Source: Fodinibius roseus (GTDB taxonomy: Bacteria > Bacteroidota > Rhodothermia > Balneolales > Balneolaceae). From it: a DNA stretch of 64,000 nucleotides. Each line of letters starts with the position of its first letter. The first letter of the stretch is position 1. Below the pieces are notes generated by a model, which was given only the letters and a program-made list of their open reading frames with translations, had not been told where the DNA came from and ran no database searches. Location of the stretch: positions 62,001 through 126,000 of the forward strand of contig NZ_FQUS01000016.1 of NCBI RefSeq assembly GCF_900129315.1, in the 5' to 3' direction. This document shows, in pieces, positions 16,067 to 25,285 of the stretch. The position numbers were made by a program, and so were the translations under genes.

Positions 16067-17866
16067 ATGAGTGAAGACAGTAACAATATGACACGCCGCC
16101 GCTTTCTACGATATACCGCTTCCATGGCGGCCATGGCCGGGGTAAGTTCCATCCTGCCTACCTACGCATTTGCAGGATTTAATCAGCGGGAAGTACTTCG
16201 GCCCCTGGGGCCTGACAACATAATTGACCTTGCCATTGGCAGGATGTCCCACAAGATCGATGGCAAGCAAGGAGAAGCGATTGGTATTAATGGCAGCGTA
16301 CCCGGTCCGCTGATCCGACTTCAGGAAGGACAGGATGTAATGCTCCGGGTAACAAATAAATTGGATGAGACAACCTCCATCCACTGGCACGGGATCCTGC
16401 TGCCCTTCCAGATGGATGGGGTACCCGGCGTCAGCTTTGACGGTATTGCTCCCGGCGAGACCTTTGAATACCGGTACCCGGTACGGCAAAACGGTACTTA
16501 CTGGTATCACAGCCATTCGGGCCTGCAGGAGCAGCTCGGCCATTACGGCCCCCTGGTTATTGATCCGGCTGAGGGGGATCCGGTTGAATACGATCGTGAC
16601 TACCCGGTCGTGCTCTCCGACTGGACGTTTGAGGATCCCTATAAAGTATTGGCACACAGCGTAAAACAGGAAGGCTACTATAATTACCAGAAGCGAACAA
16701 TTGGTGAATTTTTCAAGGATGTAAAACATGAGGGCTTTGGTGATGCCGTAAAAGATTATCTCTCCTTCGGAAAAATGCGGATGAGCGCGACCGACCTGCT
16801 GGATGTCACCGGTGCCACCTATACTTATCTGATGAACGGCCGCGGGCCGGAGGCCAACTGGAACGCGCTCTTCAAGAAAGGCGAAAAAGTGCGCCTGCGT
16901 TTTATCAACGCCTCGGCGGGTACCACGGCTTTTGACGTTCGCATCCCCGGACTGGAGATGACGGTCGTACAAGCCGACGGCCAAAACGTGGAGCCGGTCC
17001 CTGTTGAGGAGTTCCGTATCGGTATTGCCGAGACCTATGATGTCATTGTAGAACCCAAAGAGAAAAAGCCTTATACGATATTTGCGGAATCCCTGGACCG
17101 CAGCGGCTATGCCCGCGGGACCTTAGCGCCCCGAGAAGGAATGTCTGCAGACGTGCCAAAGCTTCGTCCCCGCCCCAGGCGCAGCATGAGAGATATGGGC
17201 ATGGCAATGGACATGGACAGCATGGACATGGAAAGCGATGATATGGAAAGTATGGATCATGACAAGATGGATCACGGGGGCATGGACATGCCCCAGAGCC
17301 GCAGGAAGCCTGTCAAACATGGCCCCGGCAAGCACGGTCCAGGCGCCGCGGCCATTGCCCAAAACCAGTTCGACCGACTCAATGAACCCGGTATCGGCCT
17401 GGGCAACGACGGGCGTAAAGTGCTGGTCTATAACGACCTGAGGAGCCTGCGTCCCAACAAGGATAAACGCGATGCCCAGCGGGAAGTAGAGCTGCACCTG
17501 ACCGGCAATATGGAACGCTACATGTGGACGTTTGACGGCAAAAAGTTTCATGAGGTGGATGGCCCTATCGAGTTCAAGCACAACGAGCGGCTGCGTTTGA
17601 CGCTGGTCAATGATACCATGATGGAACACCCGATTCACCTGCACGGGATGTGGATGGAGCTGGAAAACGGCAACGGGCCCTACAATCCCCGGCAGCATAC
17701 CCTGCTTGTGCAGCCGGCCCAGCGGATTTCGGCCCTCATTACCCCACGCGATAAAGGGCGATGGGCCTTCCACTGCCATATCCTGTATCACATGGAGCGT
17801 GGCATGTTCCGGGTCGTTCAAGTGGCCGATGAGGACGGCAGCATTTACGGACAGGACTATTCGTAA
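16067..17866 (+). CDS. Tat-exported multicopper oxidase, CopA/PcoA family
   Basis: Periplasmic three-cupredoxin oxidase of 599 residues that can oxidise Cu(I) to Cu(II). A twin-arginine signal (TRRRFLRYTASMAAMAG) is followed by copper-ligand blocks IHWHG (H106, H108), WYHSHSG (H148, H150), HPIHLHGMW, and HCHILYHMERGM near the C-terminus, which covers all four conserved sites. A Met/Asp/His-rich insert (about residues 384-415, MGMAMDMDSMDMESDDMESM) is typical of copper-resistance CopA. It is divergent from the CusRS-like pair and preceded by a predicted activator box. The CopB gene follows after 238 bp. Confidence 0.95.
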   Translation: MSEDSNNMTRRRFLRYTASMAAMAGVSSILPTYAFAGFNQREVLRPLGPDNIIDLAIGRMSHKIDGKQGEAIGINGSVPGPLIRLQEGQDVMLRVTNKLDETTSIHWHGILLPFQMDGVPGVSFDGIAPGETFEYRYPVRQNGTYWYHSHSGLQEQLGHYGPLVIDPAEGDPVEYDRDYPVVLSDWTFEDPYKVLAHSVKQEGYYNYQKRTIGEFFKDVKHEGFGDAVKDYLSFGKMRMSATDLLDVTGATYTYLMNGRGPEANWNALFKKGEKVRLRFINASAGTTAFDVRIPGLEMTVVQADGQNVEPVPVEEFRIGIAETYDVIVEPKEKKPYTIFAESLDRSGYARGTLAPREGMSADVPKLRPRPRRSMRDMGMAMDMDSMDMESDDMESMDHDKMDHGGMDMPQSRRKPVKHGPGKHGPGAAAIAQNQFDRLNEPGIGLGNDGRKVLVYNDLRSLRPNKDKRDAQREVELHLTGNMERYMWTFDGKKFHEVDGPIEFKHNERLRLTLVNDTMMEHPIHLHGMWMELENGNGPYNPRQHTLLVQPAQRISALITPRDKGRWAFHCHILYHMERGMFRVVQVADEDGSIYGQDYS

Positions 17867-17940
17867 ATAGATTACCGTAGACAAACATTTTCAAATAATA
17901 TAGACCGTAACTCATGGATATCGTCAATTAATCCTCCTCC

Positions 17941-17958
17941 CCTCCTTTTCTAAGGAGG
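17941..17958. repeat. Short hairpin after multicopper oxidase gene
   Basis: CCTCCTT and AAGGAGG pair perfectly around a TTCT loop. No clear U-run follows. Similar CCTCCTTT...AAGGAGG palindromes are common intergenic elements in Bacteroidota. It may separate the oxidase and CopB transcripts. Confidence 0.45.
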
Positions 17959-18104
17959 AACTCATAGATTAAAATATTGCCTGCTATTAGGTCCCTCCCT
18001 GGGAAAGAAGAGTTATGGGAGATTGAATATAGTTAGAAATGAATGATCCATTTTAATCCATCCGATTATTTACTAAAAACTCTGCTGTATAAATTTTTAT
18101 TAAA

Positions 18105-18866
18105 ATGAACACAATGAAATACGCGTCACCATTCATTCTCACTACCTTCGCAATCATTGTAATCGCCGGCAGCTCAGCTTTCGCTCAAAAAGCACCTGAA
18201 TTCAGCAATGACCTGATGATGGATGATAAAACCTATGGCTACCTAATTGCTGAGAAGTTGGAATACCGCAGTGTCAGCGGCGCTAACCCCCTGATGTGGG
18301 AAGTACAGGGGTACGTGGGCAAGGATCTAAACAAATTCTGGTTTAAGTCCCACGGGGAAGCACTGGCTGCCGAAAGCGAAGCCGAAATGGAATTCCAGGG
18401 ACTCTACAGCCGCGGAATTACTCCATACTTTGATATTCAGGGGGGCATCCGTTACGATCTTGCCTACGAAGGGAGCGGCAACCAGTCACGCGGTTTCGCC
18501 GTAGTGGGAGTTCAGGGCATGGCTCCTTACTTCTTTCATGTCGACGGCGGCATGTTTGTCAGTGAAGACGGCGATCTGTCTGCTTCCCTGGAAGCAGAAT
18601 ATGACCTGCTGTTCACCCAGCGACTCATTGGTCAGCCGATCTTCGAAACCAGCATTGCTGTCCAGGATGTCCCCGAGTGGGGCGTCGGATCCGGGATCAA
18701 TAATATTGGACTTGGCTTCCGGCTTCGCTACGAGTTTGCACGGGAATTTGCGCCCTATATCGGCGTCAACTGGGAACGCAAGCTGGGGAAAACCGCTGAT
18801 ATGGCCCGCACCGGGGGACATGTCAGCACCCTAAGTATGCTCGGCGGCGTTCGCATGTGGTTTTAG
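18105..18866 (+). CDS. copB: Copper resistance protein B (outer membrane)
   Basis: Outer-membrane beta-barrel of the CopB/PcoB family, 253 residues with a signal peptide ending SSAFAQ. Family hallmarks are WEVQGYVGKDLNKFWFKSHGE, the repeated amphipathic strands (GIRYDLAYEG..RGFAVVGVQGMAPYFFHVDGGMF), the ARE/PYIG region YEFAREFAPYIGVNWERKLG, and a C-terminal aromatic residue. The His/Met-rich N-terminal region seen in some homologues is missing. CopA and CopB genes are neighbours in plasmid copper operons, as here. Confidence 0.92.
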   Translation: MNTMKYASPFILTTFAIIVIAGSSAFAQKAPEFSNDLMMDDKTYGYLIAEKLEYRSVSGANPLMWEVQGYVGKDLNKFWFKSHGEALAAESEAEMEFQGLYSRGITPYFDIQGGIRYDLAYEGSGNQSRGFAVVGVQGMAPYFFHVDGGMFVSEDGDLSASLEAEYDLLFTQRLIGQPIFETSIAVQDVPEWGVGSGINNIGLGFRLRYEFAREFAPYIGVNWERKLGKTADMARTGGHVSTLSMLGGVRMWF

Positions 18867-18925
18867 TGGTTTATTCTGTTGCATTTACTATAACTAACAC
18901 CATTTGACACAGTGGTGAGAATCTT

Positions 18926-19039
18926 ATGTATGATTTCAATCTCTTTAGCAGAGAAGAGGTGGACGGTTTCTCTTTCCGTCTTTACGGGATCATTGGAACT
19001 TATTTATTGTTCAGGATTATGAAAAAAAGGATGGGATAG
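18926..19039 (+). CDS. Possible 37-residue small protein
   Basis: ATG 18926 with GGTGAG six bases upstream opens a frame coding MYDFNLFSREEVDGFSFRLY and then IIGTYLLFRIMKKRMG. The second half is a short hydrophobic stretch followed by basic residues, like a small membrane peptide. It has no recognisable family and may be a chance frame in the gap between copB and the permease gene. Confidence 0.3.
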   Translation: MYDFNLFSREEVDGFSFRLYGIIGTYLLFRIMKKRMG

Positions 19040-19115
19040 TAACGTTGCTTAGTTTACTTGTGAACAGCTTAAAGCACGTCAAATTCACCGTCAACCCAAA
19101 CAATTCATTAACACG

Positions 19116-20321
19116 ATGGATTTATTAAATTTATATGGCGAATCAGCAAAAACAGCACTCGGTTTTTTCTGGAAATCCGGCTGGGCATTTGTGCTTGGCT
19201 ATTTTGTCAGCGGAATGATCCAGGCCTTTGTCCCAAAAAAAGAACTTACCAAGTATATGGGCGATGCCGATCTAAAAAGCATATCCCTGTCTACTTTCTT
19301 TGGAGCTGCTTCCTCATCCTGCTCGTTTGCCGCACTGGCAGCGGCCCGTTCCCTGGTCAAAAAAGGAGCCCATTTTGTTGCGGCAGTGGCTTTTATGTTC
19401 GCTTCCACCAACCTGGTTATTGAGCTGGGTATTTTGATTCTCATCTTTCTTGGTTGGCAGTTTCTTGCCGCTGAACTTATTGGCGGACTCGTGCTCATTG
19501 CCATTAGCAGCCTGCTCATCAAATGGACCTATCCGGAAAGCTGGCTGCAGGCAGCTCGTGAGAAAGTTGAAAGCGATGATGATGGTTTAACGGAAGATTT
19601 TGACTGGAAAAAACGCATCAAAAGTAAAGAAGGATGGCAGCTGGTTGGACACAAATTTGTCAACGACTGGAAGATGGCCTGGGAGGATATCCTGATCGGC
19701 TTTACTATTGCAGGATTTGTGGCCGTGCTGGTTCCCGAGTCGTTCTGGACAACGCTTTTTTTGGCTGATGCCCAACATCTGCCCGGCTGGCTGGTGACCC
19801 TGGAGAATGCCATTATTGCCCCTTTTGTAGCCGCTTCCACCTTTATCGGATCGATGGGTAATATTCCCCTGGCTACGGTTCTCAATCAAAACGGGGTGCT
19901 TTTTGCCGGGATTATGGGATTCATCTACTCAGATCTGATGGTCCCTCCTCTCGTACATATAAACGCCAAATATTACGGATGGAGAGTTGCACTGTATATT
20001 GCAGGAGTCATGTTTGTCAGTATTGTTCTTACAGCCTTAATCTTGAACGGGCTGTTCTCATTTCTGGATATTGTACCGGAAAGCCGGCGGGAAGTATCGC
20101 AGATCACCCAGTTTAAAATCGACTATACCTTCTGGATGAATCTTATCTTCATCTGGATCGCTGGAACGCTGGTATGGTTGCATAAGAAGTACATGCAAAC
20201 CCACGAAATGAAAATGATGGATATGGAAAGCGGCGGCAAGATTAAGAATATTGCCGTAACATTGTTTATTATCATTAACATTCTGGGATTATCAGCATTC
20301 GTTTATACCCAACTATTTTAA
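19116..20321 (+). CDS. YraQ/ArsP-type permease (DUF318)
   Basis: Polytopic membrane protein of 401 residues with about ten hydrophobic helices. The family motifs GAASSSCSFAALAAARSLVKKGA and, after a cytoplasmic loop of about 60 residues, the second repeat FVAASTFIGSMGNIPLATVL with SDLMVPPLV are clear. Relatives include ArsP, which exports trivalent organoarsenicals, and permeases in metal-resistance loci; the Cys in the first motif may bind metal. Placement after copB suggests metal or metalloid transport; substrate unknown. Confidence 0.88.
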   Translation: MDLLNLYGESAKTALGFFWKSGWAFVLGYFVSGMIQAFVPKKELTKYMGDADLKSISLSTFFGAASSSCSFAALAAARSLVKKGAHFVAAVAFMFASTNLVIELGILILIFLGWQFLAAELIGGLVLIAISSLLIKWTYPESWLQAAREKVESDDDGLTEDFDWKKRIKSKEGWQLVGHKFVNDWKMAWEDILIGFTIAGFVAVLVPESFWTTLFLADAQHLPGWLVTLENAIIAPFVAASTFIGSMGNIPLATVLNQNGVLFAGIMGFIYSDLMVPPLVHINAKYYGWRVALYIAGVMFVSIVLTALILNGLFSFLDIVPESRREVSQITQFKIDYTFWMNLIFIWIAGTLVWLHKKYMQTHEMKMMDMESGGKIKNIAVTLFIIINILGLSAFVYTQLF

Positions 20322-20338
20322 CTCAAAAATATCTGCCT

Positions 20339-20452
20339 ATGGAACAGATTCCGGAATGGGCGCCCTACATACACCCAATTCTTGTTCACTTTCCCATCGG
20401 TATTTTTCTGCTGGCAGTTTTAATGGATTTACTAAACTTCTTCACCCGTTAA
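20339..20452 (+). pseudogene. Truncated DUF2231 membrane protein
   Basis: ATG 20339, 18 bp after the permease stop, reads MEQIPEWAPYIHPILVHFPI and then GIFLLAVLMDLLNFFTR before a stop. HPxLVHFPIG is the start of the DUF2231 family, normally about 130-160 residues with four helices. The break coincides with an IS110-like end, so insertion and later loss of the element probably cut the gene. It was likely the last gene of the metal cluster. Confidence 0.65.
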
Positions 20453-20469
20453 CAAAAAGTAAAACTGAG

Positions 20470-20570
20470 ACCTGGGGCCGTTGTAGTAATGCCCTGACAT
20501 TTGCTTCCCGGGCATTACTATTTGGGGGACAGAGGTTGGTTAACAATACAGCTCTTTAGGGTTTCTATTC
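20470..20570. mobile_element. IS110-like terminal remnant
   Basis: GTAATGCCC (20486-20494) and GGGCATTAC (20510-20518) form a perfect 9-bp hairpin, followed by TATTTGGGGGACAGAGGTTGG. The hairpin and the following G-run match the sequence after the IS110 transposase relic at 33.7 kb (GGCCGT..GTAATGCCCTGA, TATTACTATATGGGGGGG). No transposase remains here. Confidence 0.55.
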
Positions 20571-20571
20571 A

Positions 20572-21046
20572 TTAATTTAACGGGCAGCCCTGTTCATTAA
20601 AGGACTCAAAGTTATTTTTCGTTGCTTCAATATCACCACCACTTACGGAATCATTAAATTTTTCAACTACTTCAGACACGGACAGGTCATAGCTGACATC
20701 AGGGTTGGACGCATTCAATAATGCAGCTACCGCATGACGTATAAGAGCGTTGACTTTTCCTCCCCGCAATTCAAGTCCTTCCAACAATGTCAGATCTTCG
20801 ACTCTTCCCTGCTCTGGCCGAACAACATTCAAAGAGCCCGGGACATCAAAGGGATCTTCAATACTGTCGTCAGGCTTATAGGATGTCCATGAATCAAAAT
20901 GATGCGGCTGTTTCCAGTATCCCGGCGTACATCCTTGTCCGCCAACTTGTTCAGGAACTTGAACAGACAGACCCGCCAGTGACCAAGTCAGGGAAGCGGG
21001 ATTATTTCCCGGCGTGAAGATAATTGCAGTACTCTTTTTTGCTTAT
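20572..21046 (-). pseudogene. C-terminal relic of GCTPGYWK-domain surface protein
   Basis: An open minus-strand frame without a proper start reads FTPGNNPASLTWSLAGLSVQ, then GGQGCTPGYWKQPHHFDSW, then ALIRHAVAALLNASNPDVSY and ends FNEQGCPLN. The GCTPGYWK motif and the AAxLNA..GCPL ending are found together at the C-terminus of large secreted Bacteroidota and related proteins. An upstream stop at about 21045 removes the N-terminal part, so only about 155 residues remain. No obvious role. Confidence 0.6.
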
Positions 21047-21314
21047 ACATAAATTATCACCTTGATATGTATGTATTTGGAGGTGGGAGAGCTATTAAGC
21101 TCTTATATGTACTGTTTATTTAAAAGATCTGCCTTTTAAGGACAATCGGAGGAATTGTGTTTTTGCTGTAATATGATAGTCAACACAGAATTCACTCTTT
21201 TTACAAGGATCACATTGAAATTGCTACATTTTAGCTGATGAAATTGGTTGAGCATCTTTACATCATATGTCAATCTGAAGTCCTATAATCATTCGAGTAG
21301 GTTCAGAGAAAGTA

Positions 21315-22877
21315 TTACCCTGTCTCCATAACAATATTATTGCGCCTGTCATTGTCAGCCAGACTAAGGTCCGCCAGCTTTTCACCGGCCTGGGTAATGG
21401 GAAGACATACGGCACTGGCACCGGCCTGAACTATATCATTGTGTTCTTCCTGCTGCATAGTCAGCGCATAGATCGAACCCAAATAATCGTTATTCCGGAT
21501 ATACTTAGTGGCGTTAACCTTGGATTCCGGTGTCCCTGACGCCAGTATTACCGAAGAAACATCCGTGAGGTCTATATTCTCCCATAGTTCTATATCCTGC
21601 ATATCGCCATAGATGACACGGCGGCCTTCAGCGAGATTATGTTCGATGCGGGCCGGGTCGATATCCAGTCCCACAACATTTTTTTCATGCTCTTTCAGCC
21701 GGTCATAGGCGGCCTGGCCGGCGTTGCCCATCCCAACGATCAGGTAGTTGGCCGAACCCAGCGAAATCGTCTGCTGGTCGGGATGGGGAACATCCCGTTC
21801 AAGGGTGATAAGTTTTCTCTCTAATTTCGTCCATAGCTGATCTTCCCAGATTGAAAGCGGGGCATTCAAAGCAAATGAAACAGCTGTAAGCAGGGCAAAG
21901 CCAACCACAACGCCGGGCGGTATAAATCCGGCAGAGGCGGCCACGCTTCCCGCAATCAAAGTAAACTCGCTGTAGGAAGTCAATGAAATAGTTGCAATAA
22001 AGGAAGTTCGCGCACGGAGCTTAAAACCAAGCATCAATCCAAAGTACAGTAGTGACTTAACCGGAAGTATTGCTAAAGCAGCCAAAACCAGATAAAAATC
22101 TTGCAATTCGGGCAGACCTGCGAGGCCTACCTCAAGAAAAAAGCCAACTAAAAATGCCTCCTTGAGTCCCCATAATTTTTCAGTCAGTTCATCAGCCACC
22201 TCATGGCCGGATAGCAGCATGCCGGCTACCAGCGCTCCCAATTCAGAGGAAAGTCCCAATTCCTCAAAGAGCGTACCCCCGCCGATCGCCAGCATGAGGG
22301 CAAACAGCAGCTTGAGCTCCTCCTCCTGACTCAATTCCACCACCTTGATGACAGCCGGTCGAAGTAGCGGGAGTCCCAGCAACGCCAGGCTCCAGGTAGA
22401 AGGCGCTGTGCCGCTGGTAAGGCCGAGCAAGCCAATAGCTACCATATCCTGCAAAATGAGGATACCGATAGCTACACGTCCGTGAAAAGCCCCGAGCTCA
22501 CCGCGACGCTCCAGGTTTTTAGCAGTCAAGACGGTGCTCGAGAATCCCAGGACGATCCCGATAATAATTGAAGAAACAAGATCATATCCCAGCGCCAGAG
22601 AAACCGGAATAAAAATACCCGCTGTAATCAGCAAATGAATACCTCCGGTACCGAGCACTTCAAGGCGGATAACATTTTTAAGGCGTAGGTGCAGGCCCAC
22701 AGTAAAAAGCAAAAAGAGTACGCCCAGGTGCGCCACTTCGTGGAGTGCAGCTCCAGCTTCATATCCATATGCACCCAGCGCGGCCCCTGCTGCCAGGTAG
22801 CCTACCAGAGGTGGAAGTTTAATACGGGAAACCAACATCCCACAGATAAAGGCAACACCAACCCAAAGTATATCCAT
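21315..22877 (-). CDS. Cation:proton antiporter, KefB/YbaL type (CPA2) with TrkA-N domain
   Basis: Monovalent cation/H+ antiporter of 520 residues. About twelve hydrophobic helices (from MDILWVGVAFICGMLVSRIK to about residue 335) are followed by a cytoplasmic RCK/TrkA-N Rossmann domain with YLIVGMGNAGQAAYDRL and GDMQDIELWENIDL. The family exchanges K+ or Na+ for protons and is often gated by ligands of the RCK domain. The ATG is at 22877. A perfect 14-bp palindrome 36 bp upstream may be its operator. Neighbours are decayed or unrelated. Confidence 0.93.
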   Translation of the reverse strand: MDILWVGVAFICGMLVSRIKLPPLVGYLAAGAALGAYGYEAGAALHEVAHLGVLFLLFTVGLHLRLKNVIRLEVLGTGGIHLLITAGIFIPVSLALGYDLVSSIIIGIVLGFSSTVLTAKNLERRGELGAFHGRVAIGILILQDMVAIGLLGLTSGTAPSTWSLALLGLPLLRPAVIKVVELSQEEELKLLFALMLAIGGGTLFEELGLSSELGALVAGMLLSGHEVADELTEKLWGLKEAFLVGFFLEVGLAGLPELQDFYLVLAALAILPVKSLLYFGLMLGFKLRARTSFIATISLTSYSEFTLIAGSVAASAGFIPPGVVVGFALLTAVSFALNAPLSIWEDQLWTKLERKLITLERDVPHPDQQTISLGSANYLIVGMGNAGQAAYDRLKEHEKNVVGLDIDPARIEHNLAEGRRVIYGDMQDIELWENIDLTDVSSVILASGTPESKVNATKYIRNNDYLGSIYALTMQQEEHNDIVQAGASAVCLPITQAGEKLADLSLADNDRRNNIVMETG

Positions 22878-22912
22878 TGTTTTAAATTTAAATTAAAGCG
22901 AGAGTCTATTTT

Positions 22913-22926
22913 AGTACTTAAGTACT
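22913..22926. promoter_or_regulatory. Perfect palindrome AGTACTTAAGTACT
   Basis: Fourteen-base perfect palindrome 36 bp upstream of the antiporter start. Size and position suit a transcription factor dimer site; the factor is unknown. Confidence 0.4.
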
Positions 22927-23051
22927 TATCGCGGTATAAATCACAACAGTTCTCTGCAAAATACAGTCTCATACGTTGTACTACTACCCAATTTTACTAA
23001 CCTTTCTCTTCCTGTCCAGGTTTGGCGCCGCTATTCTCCCGTAAATTTGTT

Positions 23052-23196
23052 TACCCAATCATACAGCGTTTCCAACTATTTACCAACACGTCAAAGCCAC
23101 CCAACTACTCAGCGCCATAAGCAATCATCTGCTCAATATCACTTCTGCTGCTGACATCGCACACGACCGTCATAGCATCATAGCACTGAATATTCT
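23052..23196 (-). pseudogene. Short-chain dehydrogenase relic
   Basis: The minus strand reads MTVVCDVSSRSDIEQMIAYG, AE, a stop, then LGGFDVLVNS. This is the middle of an SDR enzyme (VxCDVSDxxDVExMI...FGGLDVLVNNA) with an in-frame stop and no Rossmann start or catalytic YxxxK. It lies in the 415-bp gap upstream of the antiporter gene; I see nothing else there. Confidence 0.6.
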
Positions 23197-23292
23197 GGTG
23201 GTTATCCAGTATGTAATTTTCAATTTATTCATTGTGATAAAAGATATTTCTGTTATGATTAGTTGTTGTTGAGTTCAGATTCAAAGTGTGTT

Positions 23293-23784
23293 TTAATTCA
23301 ATTCTTTGAGTAGATCCTTCACATTCAGTGGCTTGGTAACCATCCTGACCGAGCCGTTTTCGGTATACTCCCATTCCTCGCGCGGGCGATCGCGGTACAG
23401 CTCCACGCCATTGTCATCGGGATCCCTTAAGTAAATTGCTTCCGAAACGCCGTGATCGCTGGCCCCGTCAATGGGGTATTCCTCATCAATGAGACGCTGG
23501 AGGATTTCAGCCAGGTCTTTGCGCGTGGGATATAGAAAAGCGGTGTGGTAGAGTCCGGTGCTATTGCGTGGTGCAGGCGAACCGTCTTTGCTGTGCCAGG
23601 TATTGAGTCCAATGTGATGGTGATAGCCGCCGGCTGACAGAAAGGCCGCGTTCTCGCCATACATGGTGGTTAGCTCAAAGCCGAGCAGGTCGCGGTAAAA
23701 TTCAAGGGCCTGATCCAAATCAGACACTTTCAAATGTACGTGCCCGATTTGGGTCTGGGACGGTGTGGTATAATTGTTTTCCAT
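23293..23784 (-). CDS. VOC family protein (CatE-like glyoxalase fold)
   Basis: Vicinal-oxygen-chelate protein of 163 residues with paired beta-alpha-beta-beta-beta modules: IGHVHLKVSDLDQALEFYRD at the start and LYHTAFLYPTRKDL, then LRDPDDNGVELYRDRP. His in GHVHL, His in YHTAF and Glu in GVELY fit the metal triad. It resembles catechol-2,3-dioxygenase-like CatE proteins that often accompany quinone or catechol stress regulators. Substrate unknown. Confidence 0.88.
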   Translation of the reverse strand: MENNYTTPSQTQIGHVHLKVSDLDQALEFYRDLLGFELTTMYGENAAFLSAGGYHHHIGLNTWHSKDGSPAPRNSTGLYHTAFLYPTRKDLAEILQRLIDEEYPIDGASDHGVSEAIYLRDPDDNGVELYRDRPREEWEYTENGSVRMVTKPLNVKDLLKELN

Positions 23785-23841
23785 AATTAATTATTCTTTT
23801 GAATTCGTAGGCTTCGCATATCTTCCAATTCATTCGATCAC

Positions 23842-24076
23842 TTAAACAGCTACAGCTTCATTTTCATTTATCACTTTTATTCCAGCACTCCATCGCGCCA
23901 ACTCGTCCAACATAGTGCTCGCAGCCTTCTTTATTTCATCATTAGGAATAAGCTGATCTTCATCATTTATAAATTGAGTGAAAACGGAATACTTACTGCC
24001 TCTAACAGAGGGGCCATTTTAAAAAGTCAATGGATTGTGATCCCAACTGTCCGTTTGCTCCTGTTATTAGTATCAT
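23842..24076 (-). pseudogene. Chimeric oxidoreductase relic (QorB-type start, FMN-reductase-type end)
   Basis: From ATG 24076 the minus strand reads MILITGANGQLGSQSIDFLK, the NAD(P)-binding start of NmrA/QorB-type quinone reductases, then breaks off. A second frame ends FTQFINDEDQLIPNDEIKKA and STMLDELARWSAGIKVINEN with a stop at 23842-23844, which resembles the C-terminus of NAD(P)H-dependent FMN reductases. A deletion appears to have joined the remains of two genes. The rest of the 322-bp gap holds nothing. Confidence 0.55.
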
Positions 24077-24106
24077 AATGTTAATTTTTTGAAGTTGAGT
24101 TCTGAT

Positions 24107-24772
24107 TTAGTTGTGAAGTATCTTCCAGCCGGCCAGCCAGTTGTATTCGTTTTTGATCGTAAGCTGCATGAGTAGCAACTGCATACGCTCCAGGGTGCCG
24201 CTAACCGACAGGTCTCCCGCAACGATCGGATTGAAGCCCACTGTTTCTACCAGTTCGATGACAGACTGTATGGCTTTCTCATCATCACCGGCAATAAAAG
24301 CGTCAACCTGCTTACCGTTGATAACCGGCTGTTCAAAGTCAGCTGCAAGCGTGGTGTTAAATGCTTTTACCACCTTAGAATTTGGAAGCCACTGCTGCAG
24401 CTCTTCGGCCGCACTGGTATCAGGATCAGTGATCAACTGGCTAAAATCTTCATCTATGGGATTGGCCATACTGATCATGATCTTCTGGGTTGCAACTTCA
24501 CGTATCTTATCAGCCAATTCTTTTTCGGCCCCGTGGGGAACAGCCAAAATAATGATATCGGCCTCCCAGCTGGATTCATGAGGACAATTCATGAGTTCTA
24601 CATCAGCTTTCGGATGGTCCAGAAGGATTTCCTCATGTAATGAACCCAGTTGTTCAGGGTTGCGGTCAAAAAGTAGCAGGCGGTAATTGCCTTCGGCAAT
24701 ACTTTTGGCAAAGGCGGAGCCCATATTTCCACCGGCTCCGATGATAGCAATTGTTTGTTTGGTAATAGGCAT
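24107..24772 (-). CDS. NADP oxidoreductase, F420-dependent reductase-like
   Basis: Rossmann-fold protein of 221 residues: IAIIGAGGNMGSAFAKSIAE at the N-terminus, DIIILAVPHGAEKELADKI, MISMANPID, and VVKAFNTTLAADF in the centre. This is the layout of the NADPH-dependent F420 reductase family (PF03807), whose bacterial members usually act on other substrates. I chose the ATG at 24772 (MPITKQTIAI); the open frame to 24829 lacks a sensible start. A tandem TTGAC-type operator 71 bp upstream is shared with the YceI gene, so both are probably controlled by the Crp/Fnr regulator between them. Confidence 0.87.
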   Translation of the reverse strand: MPITKQTIAIIGAGGNMGSAFAKSIAEGNYRLLLFDRNPEQLGSLHEEILLDHPKADVELMNCPHESSWEADIIILAVPHGAEKELADKIREVATQKIMISMANPIDEDFSQLITDPDTSAAEELQQWLPNSKVVKAFNTTLAADFEQPVINGKQVDAFIAGDDEKAIQSVIELVETVGFNPIVAGDLSVSGTLERMQLLLMQLTIKNEYNWLAGWKILHN

Positions 24773-24842
24773 AATGGTACATCTGTTTGTTGGTTGTCTT
24801 AATTTCTTACTGTAAAGGTAGCCTGCCAATGTCCCCTTGTCA

Positions 24843-24879
24843 TTGACATGTGTTAGGAAAAACCCTTGACATATGTCAA
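24843..24879. promoter_or_regulatory. Tandem Crp/Fnr-type operator
   Basis: TTGACATGTGTTAG (24843) and the perfect palindrome TTGACATATGTCAA (24866-24879), offset by 23 bp. The same pair with the same 23-bp offset occurs before the YceI gene at 26840-26876. The TTGAC-N4-GTCAA form is that of Crp/Fnr-family sites. Confidence 0.65.
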
Positions 24880-24969
24880 AAGAGCAATGCGGATAACTTT
24901 CGCTGTCAACTGTGATCCGGTTTATATAAGTTGGAACAAATAACGCGTTAACCTTATTCCGCGGTCGCT

Positions 24970-25251
24970 ATGATTATCCAACACAAAGACGGAAATAGTA
25001 AAGGATCATTTTTTATTGAAGAGAACAGTGAAATAAAAGCCGAAATTACCTATTCAAAGGCCGGTTCAGATAAAATAATTATTGACCACACCGAAGTATC
25101 CGATGAACTTCGAGGCCAAAATATCGGAAATGAATTGGTTGAGCATGCGGTGAATTATGCTCGTGACAATGAACTGATGGTAATTCCACTCTGTCCATTT
25201 GCCAAATCGGTTATTGAGCGGGATGAGTCATTGCAGGATGTACTGAAATAG
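24970..25251 (+). CDS. GNAT-family N-acetyltransferase (YjdJ type)
   Basis: A 93-residue minimal GCN5-type acetyltransferase (PF14542 group). The acetyl-CoA loop is ELRGQNIGNELVEHAV, preceded by IDHTEVSDELRG and followed by MVIPLCPFAKSVIERD, all typical. The family is short by nature, so this is full length. The substrate is unknown. ATG at 24970. Confidence 0.88.
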   Translation: MIIQHKDGNSKGSFFIEENSEIKAEITYSKAGSDKIIIDHTEVSDELRGQNIGNELVEHAVNYARDNELMVIPLCPFAKSVIERDESLQDVLK

Positions 25252-25285
25252 CATAATCACCTAACTATTTACAATACCTGTCACG

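Noticed and set aside
17123-17884. 253-codon minus-strand frame opposite the multicopper oxidase
   Set aside because: Long only because of GC-rich antisense codons; the plus frame has all copper motifs.
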